Assembly (NCBI RefSeq): GCF_023015965.1
Contig: NZ_JALKAN010000001.1
Span: 890,160-954,159 of the forward strand
Length of the DNA: 64,000 nt
Reading direction: 5' to 3'
Source of the DNA: Allomuricauda sp. F6463D
Lineage (GTDB): Bacteria > Bacteroidota > Bacteroidia > Flavobacteriales > Flavobacteriaceae
The translations under genes were made by a program, and so were the position numbers. Positions 1-10,344 of this stretch are shown here, one piece after another; the first letter of the stretch is position 1, and every line of letters begins with the position of its first letter. The notes under the pieces are model-generated. The model was not told where the DNA came from and did no database searches. It saw nothing but the letters and a program-made list of their open reading frames with translations.

Positions 1-1320
1 GGGTTAAACACAGATGCTTCCTTTAGATTTGAACGTGGTATCGACATTAATTTGACTAAATATGCCCTTAAAAGGGCTGCGCTTTTACTCAGAGAGATTG
101 CAGGCGGTTACATCACATCTGAAATTGTTGACCTATTCCCTAAAAAGCCACAAGAAAGTCAGGTATTCTTGACTTTTGATAAAATAAACTCATTGATTGG
201 CCAAGAAATACCACAGGATACTATTAAATCCATTCTATCTTCCTTGGAAATTCGAATCAACAATATCACAGAATCAGGAATTGGGCTCACTATCCCAACC
301 TATCGGGTCGATGTTACCAGAGAAGTTGATGTAATCGAAGAGATTTTAAGAGTTTATGGTTACAACAATATTGATTTTAAGGAGAAATTAAACGCATCAA
401 TCGCCAAGTCATCTCGATTTGAAAATCACAGAATTCAAGATGTGATTGGAAATACTTTGGCAGCAAAAGGTTTTTTTGAAATAATGACCAATAGTTTGGT
501 TTCTTCAGAAATCACCGCTGGCGATGAAAGTGCGGTGCAGATGTTGAATCCTTTGAGTTCAGATTTATCCGTTCTAAGAACATCAATGTTACATTCAGGC
601 CTTCAAACGGTAAGTTATAACCACAATAGACAAAAAAACGACCTTAAGCTGTTCGAATTTGGCAAAACCTACCACAAAGTGGATGGCGGACATAAGGAAA
701 AACAACATCTTTCCATTTTTATTTCAGGAGACCGTACACAAAATAGTTGGGCGGTAACTTCGAAAAAAACTGAATTTTTCTACTTAAAAGGTATCGTAGA
801 AAATGTATTTGATCGTTTAGGTCTAGTTGATGTTGATATAAAACCTTTGACCAATGAAGATTATGCCGAGGGTATTACATATATAAAAGATAATAAGGTA
901 TTAGCTTCTTTGGGATTGATTGGAAAAGCCCCTCTAAAGCAATTCGACATTAAGCAGGAGGTTTTTTATTCAGATTTGGATTGGGATGCCATATTGGAAT
1001 CTGTTAGCACAAAAAACATAGTTTTCAAAGAAATTCCAAAATTCCCAGAAGTGACCAGGGATTTTGCTTTGTTACTGGACGATACCATTTCTTTCCAAAA
1101 AGTGTACGACATTGCATGGAACACAGAGAAGAAACTCCTTAAAAAAGTGAGCTTATTTGATGTATACACAGGTAAAAACCTTCCAGATGGGAAAAAATCC
1201 TATGCGGTAAGCTTTACGTTGATGGATGAAAAGAAAACTCTAACGGATAAACAAATTGATAAGATAATGGGCAAACTATTGACCCAGTATCAAAATCAAT
1301 TGGGAGCAGAACTTCGCTAG
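1..1320 (+). CDS. pheT: Phenylalanine--tRNA ligase beta subunit, C-terminal part (5' end outside window)
   Basis: The reading frame is open from base 1, so this is the downstream part of a longer gene. The first residues contain the PheT core motif DASFRFERGID. A B5-like DNA-binding domain follows (KINSLIGQEIP), then the catalytic-like core. The last ~95 residues form the FDX-ACB domain (PKFPEVTRDFALLLD to the C-terminus), which binds the tRNA anticodon region. PheT pairs with PheS to charge tRNA-Phe in the cytosol. The first in-frame start-like codon in the window (TTG at 52) lies inside the conserved core and is not the true start. The stop directly abuts the convergent fasciclin gene, with no spacer. 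Confidence 0.95.
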   Translation, partial: GLNTDASFRFERGIDINLTKYALKRAALLLREIAGGYITSEIVDLFPKKPQESQVFLTFDKINSLIGQEIPQDTIKSILSSLEIRINNITESGIGLTIPTYRVDVTREVDVIEEILRVYGYNNIDFKEKLNASIAKSSRFENHRIQDVIGNTLAAKGFFEIMTNSLVSSEITAGDESAVQMLNPLSSDLSVLRTSMLHSGLQTVSYNHNRQKNDLKLFEFGKTYHKVDGGHKEKQHLSIFISGDRTQNSWAVTSKKTEFFYLKGIVENVFDRLGLVDVDIKPLTNEDYAEGITYIKDNKVLASLGLIGKAPLKQFDIKQEVFYSDLDWDAILESVSTKNIVFKEIPKFPEVTRDFALLLDDTISFQKVYDIAWNTEKKLLKKVSLFDVYTGKNLPDGKKSYAVSFTLMDEKKTLTDKQIDKIMGKLLTQYQNQLGAELR

Positions 1321-1851
1321 TTACATTCGAACAGGTAAAATCACACTGTCTATTTCGTGAACTATACCTTTATTTTCTAAATTGAGGTCGGCTGTGGTAA
1401 TCCTAGCAGTATTACCAACCAAATCGGTTAAAACAATGTCATAACCATCCATATGCGCCATTAATTTTTTACCCTGCACGGTTGTGAAACTTGCTTTTCC
1501 ATTTCCCCTGGACATTGCTCGCAATATTCGGGAGGCAGTTAATTGTCCTGCTACAATATGATAGGTCAACAATGATTTTAAAGCACTTTTGTCCTCCGAA
1601 TTAATCAGTTCCATTATTTTATTGTTTGAAAACTCTGCAAAAGCTGCGTCGGAAGGAGCAAAAATCGTAAAGGGTCCGGATTTTGCCAATAAGGCACCTA
1701 GTTCCGTGGCATTTACTGCATTCAAAAGGATTTTATGATTATCTAGTTTGTCAGTTGCGTAGGACAGGGTATTGGATGTATTTTGAGCGGCAGCGTAAGT
1801 GGAAAAAACCAAACTTAGGCCTAGTAGGAATTTAGATAAGGGGGCTTTCAT
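1321..1851 (-). CDS. Secreted fasciclin-domain (FAS1) protein
   Basis: The 176-aa product has a Sec signal peptide ending TYAAA, with Gln at the predicted +1 position, followed by one FAS1 domain. FAS1 hallmarks are visible: FTIFAPSDAAF (H1 region), LLTYHIVAGQL, and a final GIVHEIDSVILPV. FAS1 domains are usually adhesion or ligand-binding modules outside the cytoplasm; the partner is unknown here. No lipobox cysteine is present, so it is probably free in the periplasm or secreted. It converges tail-to-tail on pheT. The +1 Gln makes it a candidate substrate for the glutaminyl cyclase encoded at 7756. Confidence 0.88.
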   Translation of the reverse strand: MKAPLSKFLLGLSLVFSTYAAAQNTSNTLSYATDKLDNHKILLNAVNATELGALLAKSGPFTIFAPSDAAFAEFSNNKIMELINSEDKSALKSLLTYHIVAGQLTASRILRAMSRGNGKASFTTVQGKKLMAHMDGYDIVLTDLVGNTARITTADLNLENKGIVHEIDSVILPVRM

Positions 1852-1975
1852 TATGATATGGTCAACAGTTGAGACTTGATATTATTATTACAATTATACG
1901 ATTAACTACCAATAAGTTCGATAAGTTACATTTTTTTCGCCATCAATTCCACATTCAATATGTGGTAAAAATCTA

Positions 1976-1992
1976 TTTAACAAAAACTTAAC
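1976..1992. promoter_or_regulatory. Pair of TTTAAC/CTTAAC direct repeats, 11 bp apart
   Basis: TTTAAC at 1976 and CTTAAC at 1987 share a spacer nearly identical to that of the repeat pair upstream of the RprXY-like operon (36766-36782). An 11-bp direct-repeat spacing is typical of OmpR/PhoB-family winged-helix regulators. The site lies ~45-60 bp upstream of the -7 box of the 2068 gene. Binding is inferred. Confidence 0.4.
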
Positions 1993-2036
1993 ATTTGATT
2001 GGCACGACCAAGATGGTCGCCGAAAAAGTAAATCCT

Positions 2037-2044
2037 TAAATTTG
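2037..2044 (+). promoter_or_regulatory. Bacteroidota -7 box for the 2068 gene
   Basis: TAAATTTG matches the consensus TAnnTTTG exactly and lies 23 bp upstream of the start codon. No good -33 TTTG is found at 19-23 bp, which fits an activated promoter given the TTTAAC repeats upstream. An imperfect inverted repeat with arms GGCACGACCA and TGGTCGCC lies at 2001-2021, just before it. Confidence 0.4.
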
Positions 2045-2067
2045 AATAGATTACCAAAATAAATGGC

Positions 2068-4442
<2,375 letters not shown>

Positions 4443-4501
4443 CTAAATAGGACTCGTAATTCTAATTAAAAAGTGCATAATTAAATAAGGGAAAAACTTG
4501 G

Positions 4502-4528
4502 TTTAACAACATTTAACTACCCCTTAAC
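4502..4528. promoter_or_regulatory. Three TTTAAC-type half-sites at 10-11 bp spacing
   Basis: TTTAAC at 4502, TTTAAC at 4512 and CTTAAC at 4523 are direct repeats one helical turn apart. They end 22 bp before the -7 box at 4551, covering roughly -61 to -35 relative to the expected start of transcription. This is where an OmpR-type activator would replace a missing -33 element. The same half-sites occur at 1976 and 36743-36782. Confidence 0.5.
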
Positions 4529-4550
4529 AAGTTTAGCTTTAAGGGATGCT

Positions 4551-4558
4551 TATTTTTG
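4551..4558 (+). promoter_or_regulatory. -7 box of the 4584 lipoprotein gene
   Basis: TATTTTTG matches TAnnTTTG exactly, 25 bp before the ATG at 4584. There is no TTTG at -33; TTTAAC repeats occupy that region instead. Confidence 0.5.
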
Positions 4559-4583
4559 AAACTCATTGAATCGCATTCAATAT

Positions 4584-5972
4584 ATGGTAAGATTTTTACT
4601 CGGCCTCACCTTTGCATCTACCCTTTTATCTTGTTCTGATTCCTCAGTTAACAACTCTTCAGTGTTTTTTGGAGGTGAAATTGTGAATCCGACCAGTGAA
4701 TATGTAGTGTTATATCACAATGATTCCTACGTGGATTCAGTGAAATTGGACGATAAAAATCGTTTTTCCTTTCTACTTGAGAATATTGATGAGGGCCTTT
4801 ATCATTTTGACCATGCCCCAGAACTACAATATATATATTTCAGTAAAGGAGATAGCATTTTGGCGCGTTTGAATACGGTTGAGTTTGATGAATCCTTGGT
4901 TTATTCCGGTAGAGGAAGTGACATAAACAATTTCTTGATAGAAATTTTTCTAGAAAATGAAAATGAGGAGGCACTTATTACCAGTTTTTATACGTTGGAA
5001 CCTGAGACTTTTAGTAAAAAAATAGATTCCCTGCATACCTTAAAAGCTAAACAGCTGGAAGAATTGGCTATAGGCAATCAGCTTTCTACCAGAGCTTTGG
5101 CCATGGCAGAGGCTTCCATCGATTACAACACTTATATTACCAAGGAAAAGTATCCTTTTTATCACAAGAAGAAAACGGGAGAGGAAATCATTCATGAGCT
5201 TGGCGATGATTTTTACGGTTACCGAAAAAACATAGACCTCAACAATAAGGACCTAACCTATTTTAGACCTTATTTTGATTTTATGAAATGGCACTTTGGC
5301 AATTTATCTTTCATGAACTGTATAGATAAATGTTCAACTGACAAAAAACCGGTAAGCGACCGATTACATTTCAACAAACATAAATTGGCTCTCGTGGATA
5401 GTTTGGTAGAGCAAGCTGAGCTTAGGGATATCCTGTTCAGAAATGTAGCCATGGATTATTTGTTAAGAGAGCACAATCCAAGTGAGGAAGCCTCCGCTTT
5501 TATTGATAGCTTTAAATCGCTTTCCAGCAATAGTGAACACCAAAGAGAAATTGATTTGCTATACACTGGCATTGTGAACTTGCAGCCCAATACTACACTT
5601 CCAAATATTAAACTCAAGGACTTTGAAGACAACGAGGTTACTTTAAAAGATTTGGCCAAGAATAATAAAAACACGGTTTTCTATTTTTGGACGGCTGAAC
5701 AAAAGAGACATTTTCAAAATGTGAAAGAACATATATCCTCTTTGGAGATAAAATACCCCCACTATAATTTTGTAGGCATCAACTTAAGGACCAATTTCAC
5801 CCAATGGAAACAACTTATGGATGAACACAAACTTGACGCGGACAACCAGTTCTATGGTGAAAATTTTAAAGAGCTACAAATGGCCATGATCATAGATGGG
5901 CTTAATAAGTGTGTTATTGCAAAAGACAGTATTGTTGTTGACGGATTTGCCAATTTGTATACTTCCTTATAA
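4584..5972 (+). CDS. Lipoprotein with DUF4369-like and cysteine-less thioredoxin-like domains
   Basis: The 462-aa product starts with a lipoprotein signal (hydrophobic run, then LLSC at about residue 17). The N-terminal ~100 residues resemble DUF4369 (FFGGEIVNPTSEYVVLY and SVKLDDKNRFSF). A helical middle follows, then a C-terminal TlpA/AhpC-like fold (NIKLKDFEDNEVTLKDL, then TVFYFWTAEQKRHF). Where a thioredoxin has WCxxC, this protein has WTAEQ, so it cannot do thiol-disulfide exchange at that site. Related Bacteroidota proteins are periplasmic or outer-membrane TlpA-like lipoproteins. I prefer the ATG at 4584 to the TTG at 4566 because it gives a standard lipoprotein leader. The role is unknown. 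Confidence 0.82.
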   Translation: MVRFLLGLTFASTLLSCSDSSVNNSSVFFGGEIVNPTSEYVVLYHNDSYVDSVKLDDKNRFSFLLENIDEGLYHFDHAPELQYIYFSKGDSILARLNTVEFDESLVYSGRGSDINNFLIEIFLENENEEALITSFYTLEPETFSKKIDSLHTLKAKQLEELAIGNQLSTRALAMAEASIDYNTYITKEKYPFYHKKKTGEEIIHELGDDFYGYRKNIDLNNKDLTYFRPYFDFMKWHFGNLSFMNCIDKCSTDKKPVSDRLHFNKHKLALVDSLVEQAELRDILFRNVAMDYLLREHNPSEEASAFIDSFKSLSSNSEHQREIDLLYTGIVNLQPNTTLPNIKLKDFEDNEVTLKDLAKNNKNTVFYFWTAEQKRHFQNVKEHISSLEIKYPHYNFVGINLRTNFTQWKQLMDEHKLDADNQFYGENFKELQMAMIIDGLNKCVIAKDSIVVDGFANLYTSL

Positions 5973-5973
5973 A

Positions 5974-6006
5974 TAAAAAACCCCGAATTTTCATTCAGGG
6001 CCTTTT
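5974..6006. terminator. Bidirectional intrinsic terminator
   Basis: Stem CCCCGAAT (5981-5988) pairs with ATTCAGGG (5993-6000) with one mismatch and a 4-nt loop. An A-run lies on one side and CCTTTT on the other. It sits between the convergent 4584 lipoprotein and transaldolase genes. Confidence 0.65.
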
Positions 6007-6029
6007 CGTAATTATATTTTGATATTCGT

Positions 6030-6686
6030 TTAGGAATTTCCTTTTCTATAATCTGCTAAGAATTTCTCTAGGCCGATATCCGTTAATGGATGCTTTAACA
6101 GACCTTCAATAGATGATAGAGGTCCTGTCATAACATCGGAACCCAGTTTTGCACAATCAATTACGTGCATGGTGTGTCGAATAGAGGCCGCTAATATTTC
6201 AGTTTCAAATCCATAATTGTCATAAATCAAACGGATTTCTGCGATAAGGTTGAGACCATCTGTGGAAATATCGTCCAATCTACCCAAGAAAGGGGAAACA
6301 TACGTTGCTCCCGCTTTGGCCGCTAGAAGCGCCTGACCTGCTGAAAACACCAATGTACAGTTGGTACGGATACCATTATCAGAAAAATATTTCAATGCTT
6401 TTACACCATCTCTGATCATTGGGACCTTTACAACAATCTGCTCATGTAGTTCAGCAAGTTCTTCACCCTCTTTTACCATTGCGTCAAACTCGGTAGCCAC
6501 CACTTCGGCAGAAACATCACCGTCAACAATGTTACAGATATCTATGTAATGTTTTAAAATATTATCTTTTCCCGTAATACCTTCTTTGGCCATTAGTGAT
6601 GGATTCGTGGTTACACCATCCAGCACACCCAGTTCTTGAGCTTCCTTAATTTGGTCCAAATTGGCAGTATCAATAAAAAACTTCAT
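6030..6686 (-). CDS. tal: Transaldolase (small, fructose-6-phosphate aldolase-like class)
   Basis: The 218-aa protein belongs to the short transaldolase/FSA class (usual length ~215). The start [16 protein letters not shown] and [13 protein letters not shown] are diagnostic. The Schiff-base Lys is K87 in VVKVPM. The family transfers dihydroxyacetone units in the non-oxidative pentose phosphate pathway (transaldolase), or acts as a fructose-6-phosphate aldolase; the sequence alone does not settle which. It lies 38 bp downstream of the SDR gene on the same strand and may share its transcript. Confidence 0.92.
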   Translation of the reverse strand: MKFFIDTANLDQIKEAQELGVLDGVTTNPSLMAKEGITGKDNILKHYIDICNIVDGDVSAEVVATEFDAMVKEGEELAELHEQIVVKVPMIRDGVKALKYFSDNGIRTNCTLVFSAGQALLAAKAGATYVSPFLGRLDDISTDGLNLIAEIRLIYDNYGFETEILAASIRHTMHVIDCAKLGSDVMTGPLSSIEGLLKHPLTDIGLEKFLADYRKGNS

Positions 6687-6724
6687 CCTTAAGTATTTAC
6701 TATTAGTATTTTATATATGTAAAA

Positions 6725-7534
6725 TTACAATTTATAATGGTTGAGCAGTAGTTTTTCATACACTTTGTCCGGCAATATTTTCTTTAACCTAAGCGAAAAC
6801 TTCTGTAAAAATTCACCCACCGGATTGTGCACTTTTGGTTTTTTCTGATTGATGATGTTATAAACCGCCTCAGCAACTTTGATAGGATCTCCCCCACTAT
6901 CTACGTCATCATCAATAGCTTTGAGTGTTTTAGAATATTTTTCTTCATAGGCCGAGCCTTTTATCACTGGGGAATGATATCTTCCGGATGCAATATTGGT
7001 CGCAAAATCTCCAGGAGCCACATTGGTAATGCTAACACCAAAATCCTTCGTTTCCATCCGTAGTGCTTCGGTAATAAGTCCCAAGGCACCTTTTGTAGCG
7101 GAATAAAAACCACGGTACGGCAATCCCATATAACCAGCAATGGAGGTAACATTAATAATGGTTCCGCCACCCTGTTTACGCATTTGGGGCAACACAGCCT
7201 TCATCATATGTACGGGGCCATGGAAATTGGTATCAAAAACATGCAGTATCTCTTCGTGGGGTGTTTCTTCAATAGGTCCGGTGATTCCGACACCTGCATT
7301 ATTGATCAAAACATCCAGTCTTTTTTCTTTAGAAATCACGTAAGAAACTGCCTTTTGGATACTTTCCACATCTTTCACATCCAATTGAACCAATTCAAAT
7401 GCATTAAAGTCCGGATAGTTTTTGGTGTTTCTTGTAGTGCCGTAGACCGCACACCCCTTTGTAGATAAATATGTTCCGATGGATTTACCAATACCTGAAG
7501 AACCGCCGGTGATCAGTACAACTTTTTTATCCAT
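6725..7534 (-). CDS. Short-chain dehydrogenase/reductase
   Basis: This 269-aa classical SDR has the cofactor motif TGGSSGIG near the N-terminus, NNAGVG, and the catalytic Ser-Tyr-Lys set (NVTSIAG, then YSATKGAL). The C-terminus has extra residues after the Rossmann core (FLQKFSLRLKKILPDKVY). Substrate is unknown. The frame stays open to 7567, but that upstream part lies in the SRP RNA and its T-run, so the ATG at 7534 (MDKKVVLITGG) is the right start. It is probably co-transcribed with the transaldolase. Confidence 0.9.
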   Translation of the reverse strand: MDKKVVLITGGSSGIGKSIGTYLSTKGCAVYGTTRNTKNYPDFNAFELVQLDVKDVESIQKAVSYVISKEKRLDVLINNAGVGITGPIEETPHEEILHVFDTNFHGPVHMMKAVLPQMRKQGGGTIINVTSIAGYMGLPYRGFYSATKGALGLITEALRMETKDFGVSITNVAPGDFATNIASGRYHSPVIKGSAYEEKYSKTLKAIDDDVDSGGDPIKVAEAVYNIINQKKPKVHNPVGEFLQKFSLRLKKILPDKVYEKLLLNHYKL

Positions 7535-7562
7535 GATCGTCTGATTTTTGGGTACAAAAAAA

Positions 7563-7656
7563 GGCAAGCTACCTACATCGCACCGCTACGACCACATACC
7601 CTTGCTGCGTTCCCGCCCTGGGGGATTCTGCAGGAGCTGGTCGTGTAGGACTTGCC
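7563..7656 (-). ncRNA. ffs: Signal recognition particle RNA, small bacterial type (4.5S)
   Basis: Read on the minus strand, the ~94-nt RNA opens with GGCAAG and ends with CTTGCC, which pair as the basal stem. Near the middle is the conserved domain IV apex: CAGG, GGGAAC and GCAGCAAGG, the Ffh-binding loops. The 3' end runs straight into seven T residues (7562-7556), an intrinsic-terminator-like end. The 5' end lies 5 nt past a perfect -7 box, so promoter, RNA and end agree. SRP RNA with Ffh brings ribosomes making membrane proteins to FtsY. Confidence 0.93.
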
Positions 7657-7685
7657 GACTGCAAATATACGACCTTTTAAATTTG
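7652..7685 (+). promoter_or_regulatory. Divergent promoter of the glutaminyl cyclase gene
   Basis: TTG (7652-7654) and TAAATTTG (7678-7685) are 23 bp apart. The -7 box lies between the -33 and -7 boxes of the SRP RNA promoter on the other strand, so the two promoters overlap physically. Confidence 0.5.
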
Positions 7686-7692
7686 TGACAAT
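7662..7692 (-). promoter_or_regulatory. SRP RNA promoter (-33 TTG, N19, -7 TATATTTG)
   Basis: On the minus strand TTG (7691-7689) is followed by exactly 19 bp and TATATTTG (7669-7662), a full match to the Bacteroidota housekeeping consensus. The expected transcription start coincides with the 5' end of the SRP RNA stem. Confidence 0.8.
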
Positions 7693-7755
7693 CCCAATTC
7701 ATTCTTAATTTCGGTGTTTTACGATCAACAATTTATGACACAAGTATTAAGGACA

Positions 7756-8799
7756 ATGGGCAAACTTTTTTCAATTACCGGGGCACTGCTCTTTTTTTTG
7801 GGCTGCGGAGGAAGTGCAGATCCATCCAAACATTTTTCCATTCAATTGGAAAACAAAGCCTTGCAACAAAACCAACAAGTAGGGATTGCATTAAAAAATA
7901 AAAAAGACATTGAGATTTCCGATCTACACTATTATATTGATGATAAGGAATTACCTGTGGAAAATGGAAAAATCACTTTGGACCTGCCTACTTTAGGCAA
8001 CAAAATATTAGTGGCAAAGTTCAATGTTGAAGAACATGCCGTGGAAATTAAAAAAAATATTAGGCTCCTTGCTGCATCTGCGCCAAAGGTATATACCTAT
8101 GAAATTATTGCCAGTTATCCCCACGATCCAGGTGCTTATACCCAAGGCCTAGAGTTTTATAAGGACACTCTTTATGAGAGCACCGGAAAAAAAGGGTTTT
8201 CAACCCTTAGAAAGGTAGACTATGAAACTGGCGAGGTACTCACCAATATTCCAATGAACAATTCTGTGTTCGGTGAGGGAATAACGATAATGAATGAGAA
8301 ACTCTACCAGCTCACGTGGCAAAGCGGCCTGGGCTACGTGTATGACATTTCCAACCTAGAAAAGATAAAAGATTTCTTCTACGATAAAAGCCGTGAAGGT
8401 TGGGGGCTGTGCAATGATGGTGAAAAAATATTTAAAAGTGATGGGACCGAAAAAATTTGGTTCTTGGACCCAGAAACCTTGCAAGAACAAGGATATATTG
8501 AAACGGTTACCAATAAATCCATTTTTAACCGTGCCAATGAACTAGAATATGTAGATGGGAAAATTTACGCCAATGTATATCAAAAAGAGAGTATGATGAT
8601 CATTGATGCCACATCTGGCGCTATCGAAGGAGTCATCAACTTTGGCGGACTTAAGAATAAAGTGAAAAAAGGTCCTGAATGGGACGAAGGCAATTCCGTA
8701 TTAAATGGTGTGGCCTTTCACCCCGAACGAAAAACTTTTTTTGTGACAGGTAAAAATTGGGACAAACTCTTTGAGGTAAAAATCTTGAAAAAGAACTGA
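7756..8799 (+). CDS. Glutaminyl-peptide cyclotransferase, lipoprotein
   Basis: The product belongs to the glutamine cyclotransferase family (PF05096-type beta-propeller). It forms N-terminal pyroglutamate on exported proteins. Family stretches include YEIIASYPHDPGAYTQGLEF, ESTGKKGFSTLRKVD, VFGEGITIMNEKLYQLTW and LNGVAFHPERKTFFVTGK. The leader MGKLFSITGALLFFLGC ends in a lipobox, so it is membrane-anchored. In Bacteroidota many signal-peptidase-I products begin with Gln, and this enzyme is their expected modifier. Starts at 7735 (ATG) and 7714 (GTG) are also open; I chose 7756 because AAGGA precedes it and it gives a normal lipoprotein leader. Its stop overlaps the next gene in TGATG. Confidence 0.9.
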   Translation: MGKLFSITGALLFFLGCGGSADPSKHFSIQLENKALQQNQQVGIALKNKKDIEISDLHYYIDDKELPVENGKITLDLPTLGNKILVAKFNVEEHAVEIKKNIRLLAASAPKVYTYEIIASYPHDPGAYTQGLEFYKDTLYESTGKKGFSTLRKVDYETGEVLTNIPMNNSVFGEGITIMNEKLYQLTWQSGLGYVYDISNLEKIKDFFYDKSREGWGLCNDGEKIFKSDGTEKIWFLDPETLQEQGYIETVTNKSIFNRANELEYVDGKIYANVYQKESMMIIDATSGAIEGVINFGGLKNKVKKGPEWDEGNSVLNGVAFHPERKTFFVTGKNWDKLFEVKILKKN

Positions 8800-9188
8800 T
8801 GAAAAACTACTCGGAAGTTTTTGATGTTGTACCCGACGACCTAGATGACCTCAACCATGTCAACAATATAAGGTATGTGGAATGGATTCAGGATATTTCC
8901 AAAAAACATTGGAACGCTGCAGTCACCGAAGACATTCAAACCAGCATGATATGGGTTGTGAGAAACCACAATATAACCTATCATAAATCTGCGCTGTTGG
9001 GCGACACCATCAAAATAAGCACCTATATCAAAAACAGCAAAGGGCCCATCTCCACTCGAGTTGTGACCATTACCAACAACAGCACCGATGAGCTAATAGT
9101 AAGAAGTAGTACCGAATGGTGCTTGTTGGACGCTAAAACCTACCGCCCCAAAAGAATTCCCGAAAGCGTTAAGGCCATGTTTGAGTAG
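8799..9188 (+). CDS. Acyl-ACP/acyl-CoA thioesterase, hotdog fold
   Basis: The 129-aa single-hotdog protein has the 4HBT-type motif DLDDLNHVNNIRYVEW, whose acidic residue and HVNN helix match the FatA/FatB and YbgC-like families. It would hydrolyse acyl-thioesters in the cytosol; chain specificity cannot be read. It overlaps the cyclase stop by 1 nt (TGATG), so the two are translationally coupled, though no metabolic link between them is obvious. Confidence 0.88.
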   Translation: MKNYSEVFDVVPDDLDDLNHVNNIRYVEWIQDISKKHWNAAVTEDIQTSMIWVVRNHNITYHKSALLGDTIKISTYIKNSKGPISTRVVTITNNSTDELIVRSSTEWCLLDAKTYRPKRIPESVKAMFE

Positions 9189-9608
9189 AAAAACTCGGAT
9201 TTAAATGCTCATTTGATTCATTTTTGACGCTAAACGCCTGTATTTCATCGAATTTTCAACAATCCATCAATCGAAATTTTGATGATGGGATGGCAAATTT
9301 GTATTATCGTAAGCAACCAAAACCTAAATCAAATGATTTTATTAAATCGAACCCATAGCACACTATCACATTGACTTTTTATTTCCTTTGATTTTACCTA
9401 CATAAAATGGTATCTCTTATTTGAATATCTGACACCAAATAAGCGAACAGAATTATCCAAGTCCATTACAGTTGATTCCATTTTAACGATTTTTTATTAA
9501 AAATTGTAGGAAAATGACCTGTTTTAAGGAGAAACCCCCAGTTTTTTTAAGGGAAAAAAGCAATGGGTTTTTTTTGCACGTTAGTAACTTGCACTCAGTA
9601 TTTTGCAT
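9189..9608. other. 420-bp gap before the LytTR gene
   Basis: I see no gene or RNA here. The only open frames are short and non-conserved-looking (for example ~31 codons from 9272). Near the right end TTTG (9573-9576) and TATTTTG (9599-9605) resemble a -33/-7 pair with 22-bp spacing, but the -7 box is one base short. It ends 3 nt before the LytTR ATG. Confidence 0.4.
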
Positions 9609-10343
9609 ATGGATTATACCTATAACATTATCGACTCGGATGCTACCTCAAAGCTGCAGTTACAGCTTTATTTAGAGGAGCATGACGATTTGGTTTGTGC
9701 TGGTGAGGATACCAATGCAAATGCAGGCCTTAATTCTATTTTAAAATACAACCCAGACCTAGTACTTGTCAATCTTGGGGAAGATGGCATGGAGTATTTT
9801 CAAATGGTTACGGAACTCAACCAGTACATGCAGACCCTTCCCATTATAATAGGGTATGCCAAATCAAAAAAATATGCCTACAACGCAATTAAGAGCGGTT
9901 TTTTTGATTATTGGATCATGCCCCATAATGAATTTGACGTACGAAAAACAATTCTACGTTTAAGAAAACTATATCCAAAACTAGATACTCAGTCCACAAT
10001 TTGTTTAAAATCATATAAGGATTATAGATATCTGGACACCAATAATATTCTTTATCTAAAATCGGACAACAACACTACGGACTTTTTTATGAAGGACGGA
10101 ACAGTGATAAGTGCGTTTAAAACCCTAAAGTCTTTCGAAAATAAGCTTCCCAAAGATTTTATCCGTGTACACCAGAGTTATATAATTAACAGTACATACA
10201 TTTCCCGTATCAATTATGGCAAATCTATATGCAGCTTAAATTATGGAAAGGAAGAGGAACTTCCCTTTTCCAAAACCTATAAGGACAAAGTAGATAGATT
10301 AAAGGAAAATCTCTCCAAAACAGCCACAAAAGCTCTCAGTTAA
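9609..10343 (+). CDS. LytTR-type DNA-binding regulator with a degenerate receiver domain
   Basis: The 244-aa protein has a receiver-like domain (1-~120) and a LytTR DNA-binding domain (~140-235, with FIRVHQSYIINSTYISRI). The receiver fold is recognisable (IIDSDA, NPDLVLVN, PIIIGYAK, FFDYWIMP), but its key residues are altered. The phospho-acceptor Asp is Asn55, the conserved Thr is Tyr83, and the conserved Lys is Met104. It is therefore probably not switched by phosphorylation. The ATG at 9609 is preferred to the TTG at 9603. Downstream are two 21-bp tandem repeats, a likely binding site, then a tiny lipoprotein gene. Confidence 0.88.
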   Translation: MDYTYNIIDSDATSKLQLQLYLEEHDDLVCAGEDTNANAGLNSILKYNPDLVLVNLGEDGMEYFQMVTELNQYMQTLPIIIGYAKSKKYAYNAIKSGFFDYWIMPHNEFDVRKTILRLRKLYPKLDTQSTICLKSYKDYRYLDTNNILYLKSDNNTTDFFMKDGTVISAFKTLKSFENKLPKDFIRVHQSYIINSTYISRINYGKSICSLNYGKEEELPFSKTYKDKVDRLKENLSKTATKALS

Positions 10344-10344
10344 C

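Noticed and set aside
9189..9608. tRNA or small RNA in the gap before the LytTR gene
   Set aside because: No cloverleaf, CCA-type end or terminator could be found.
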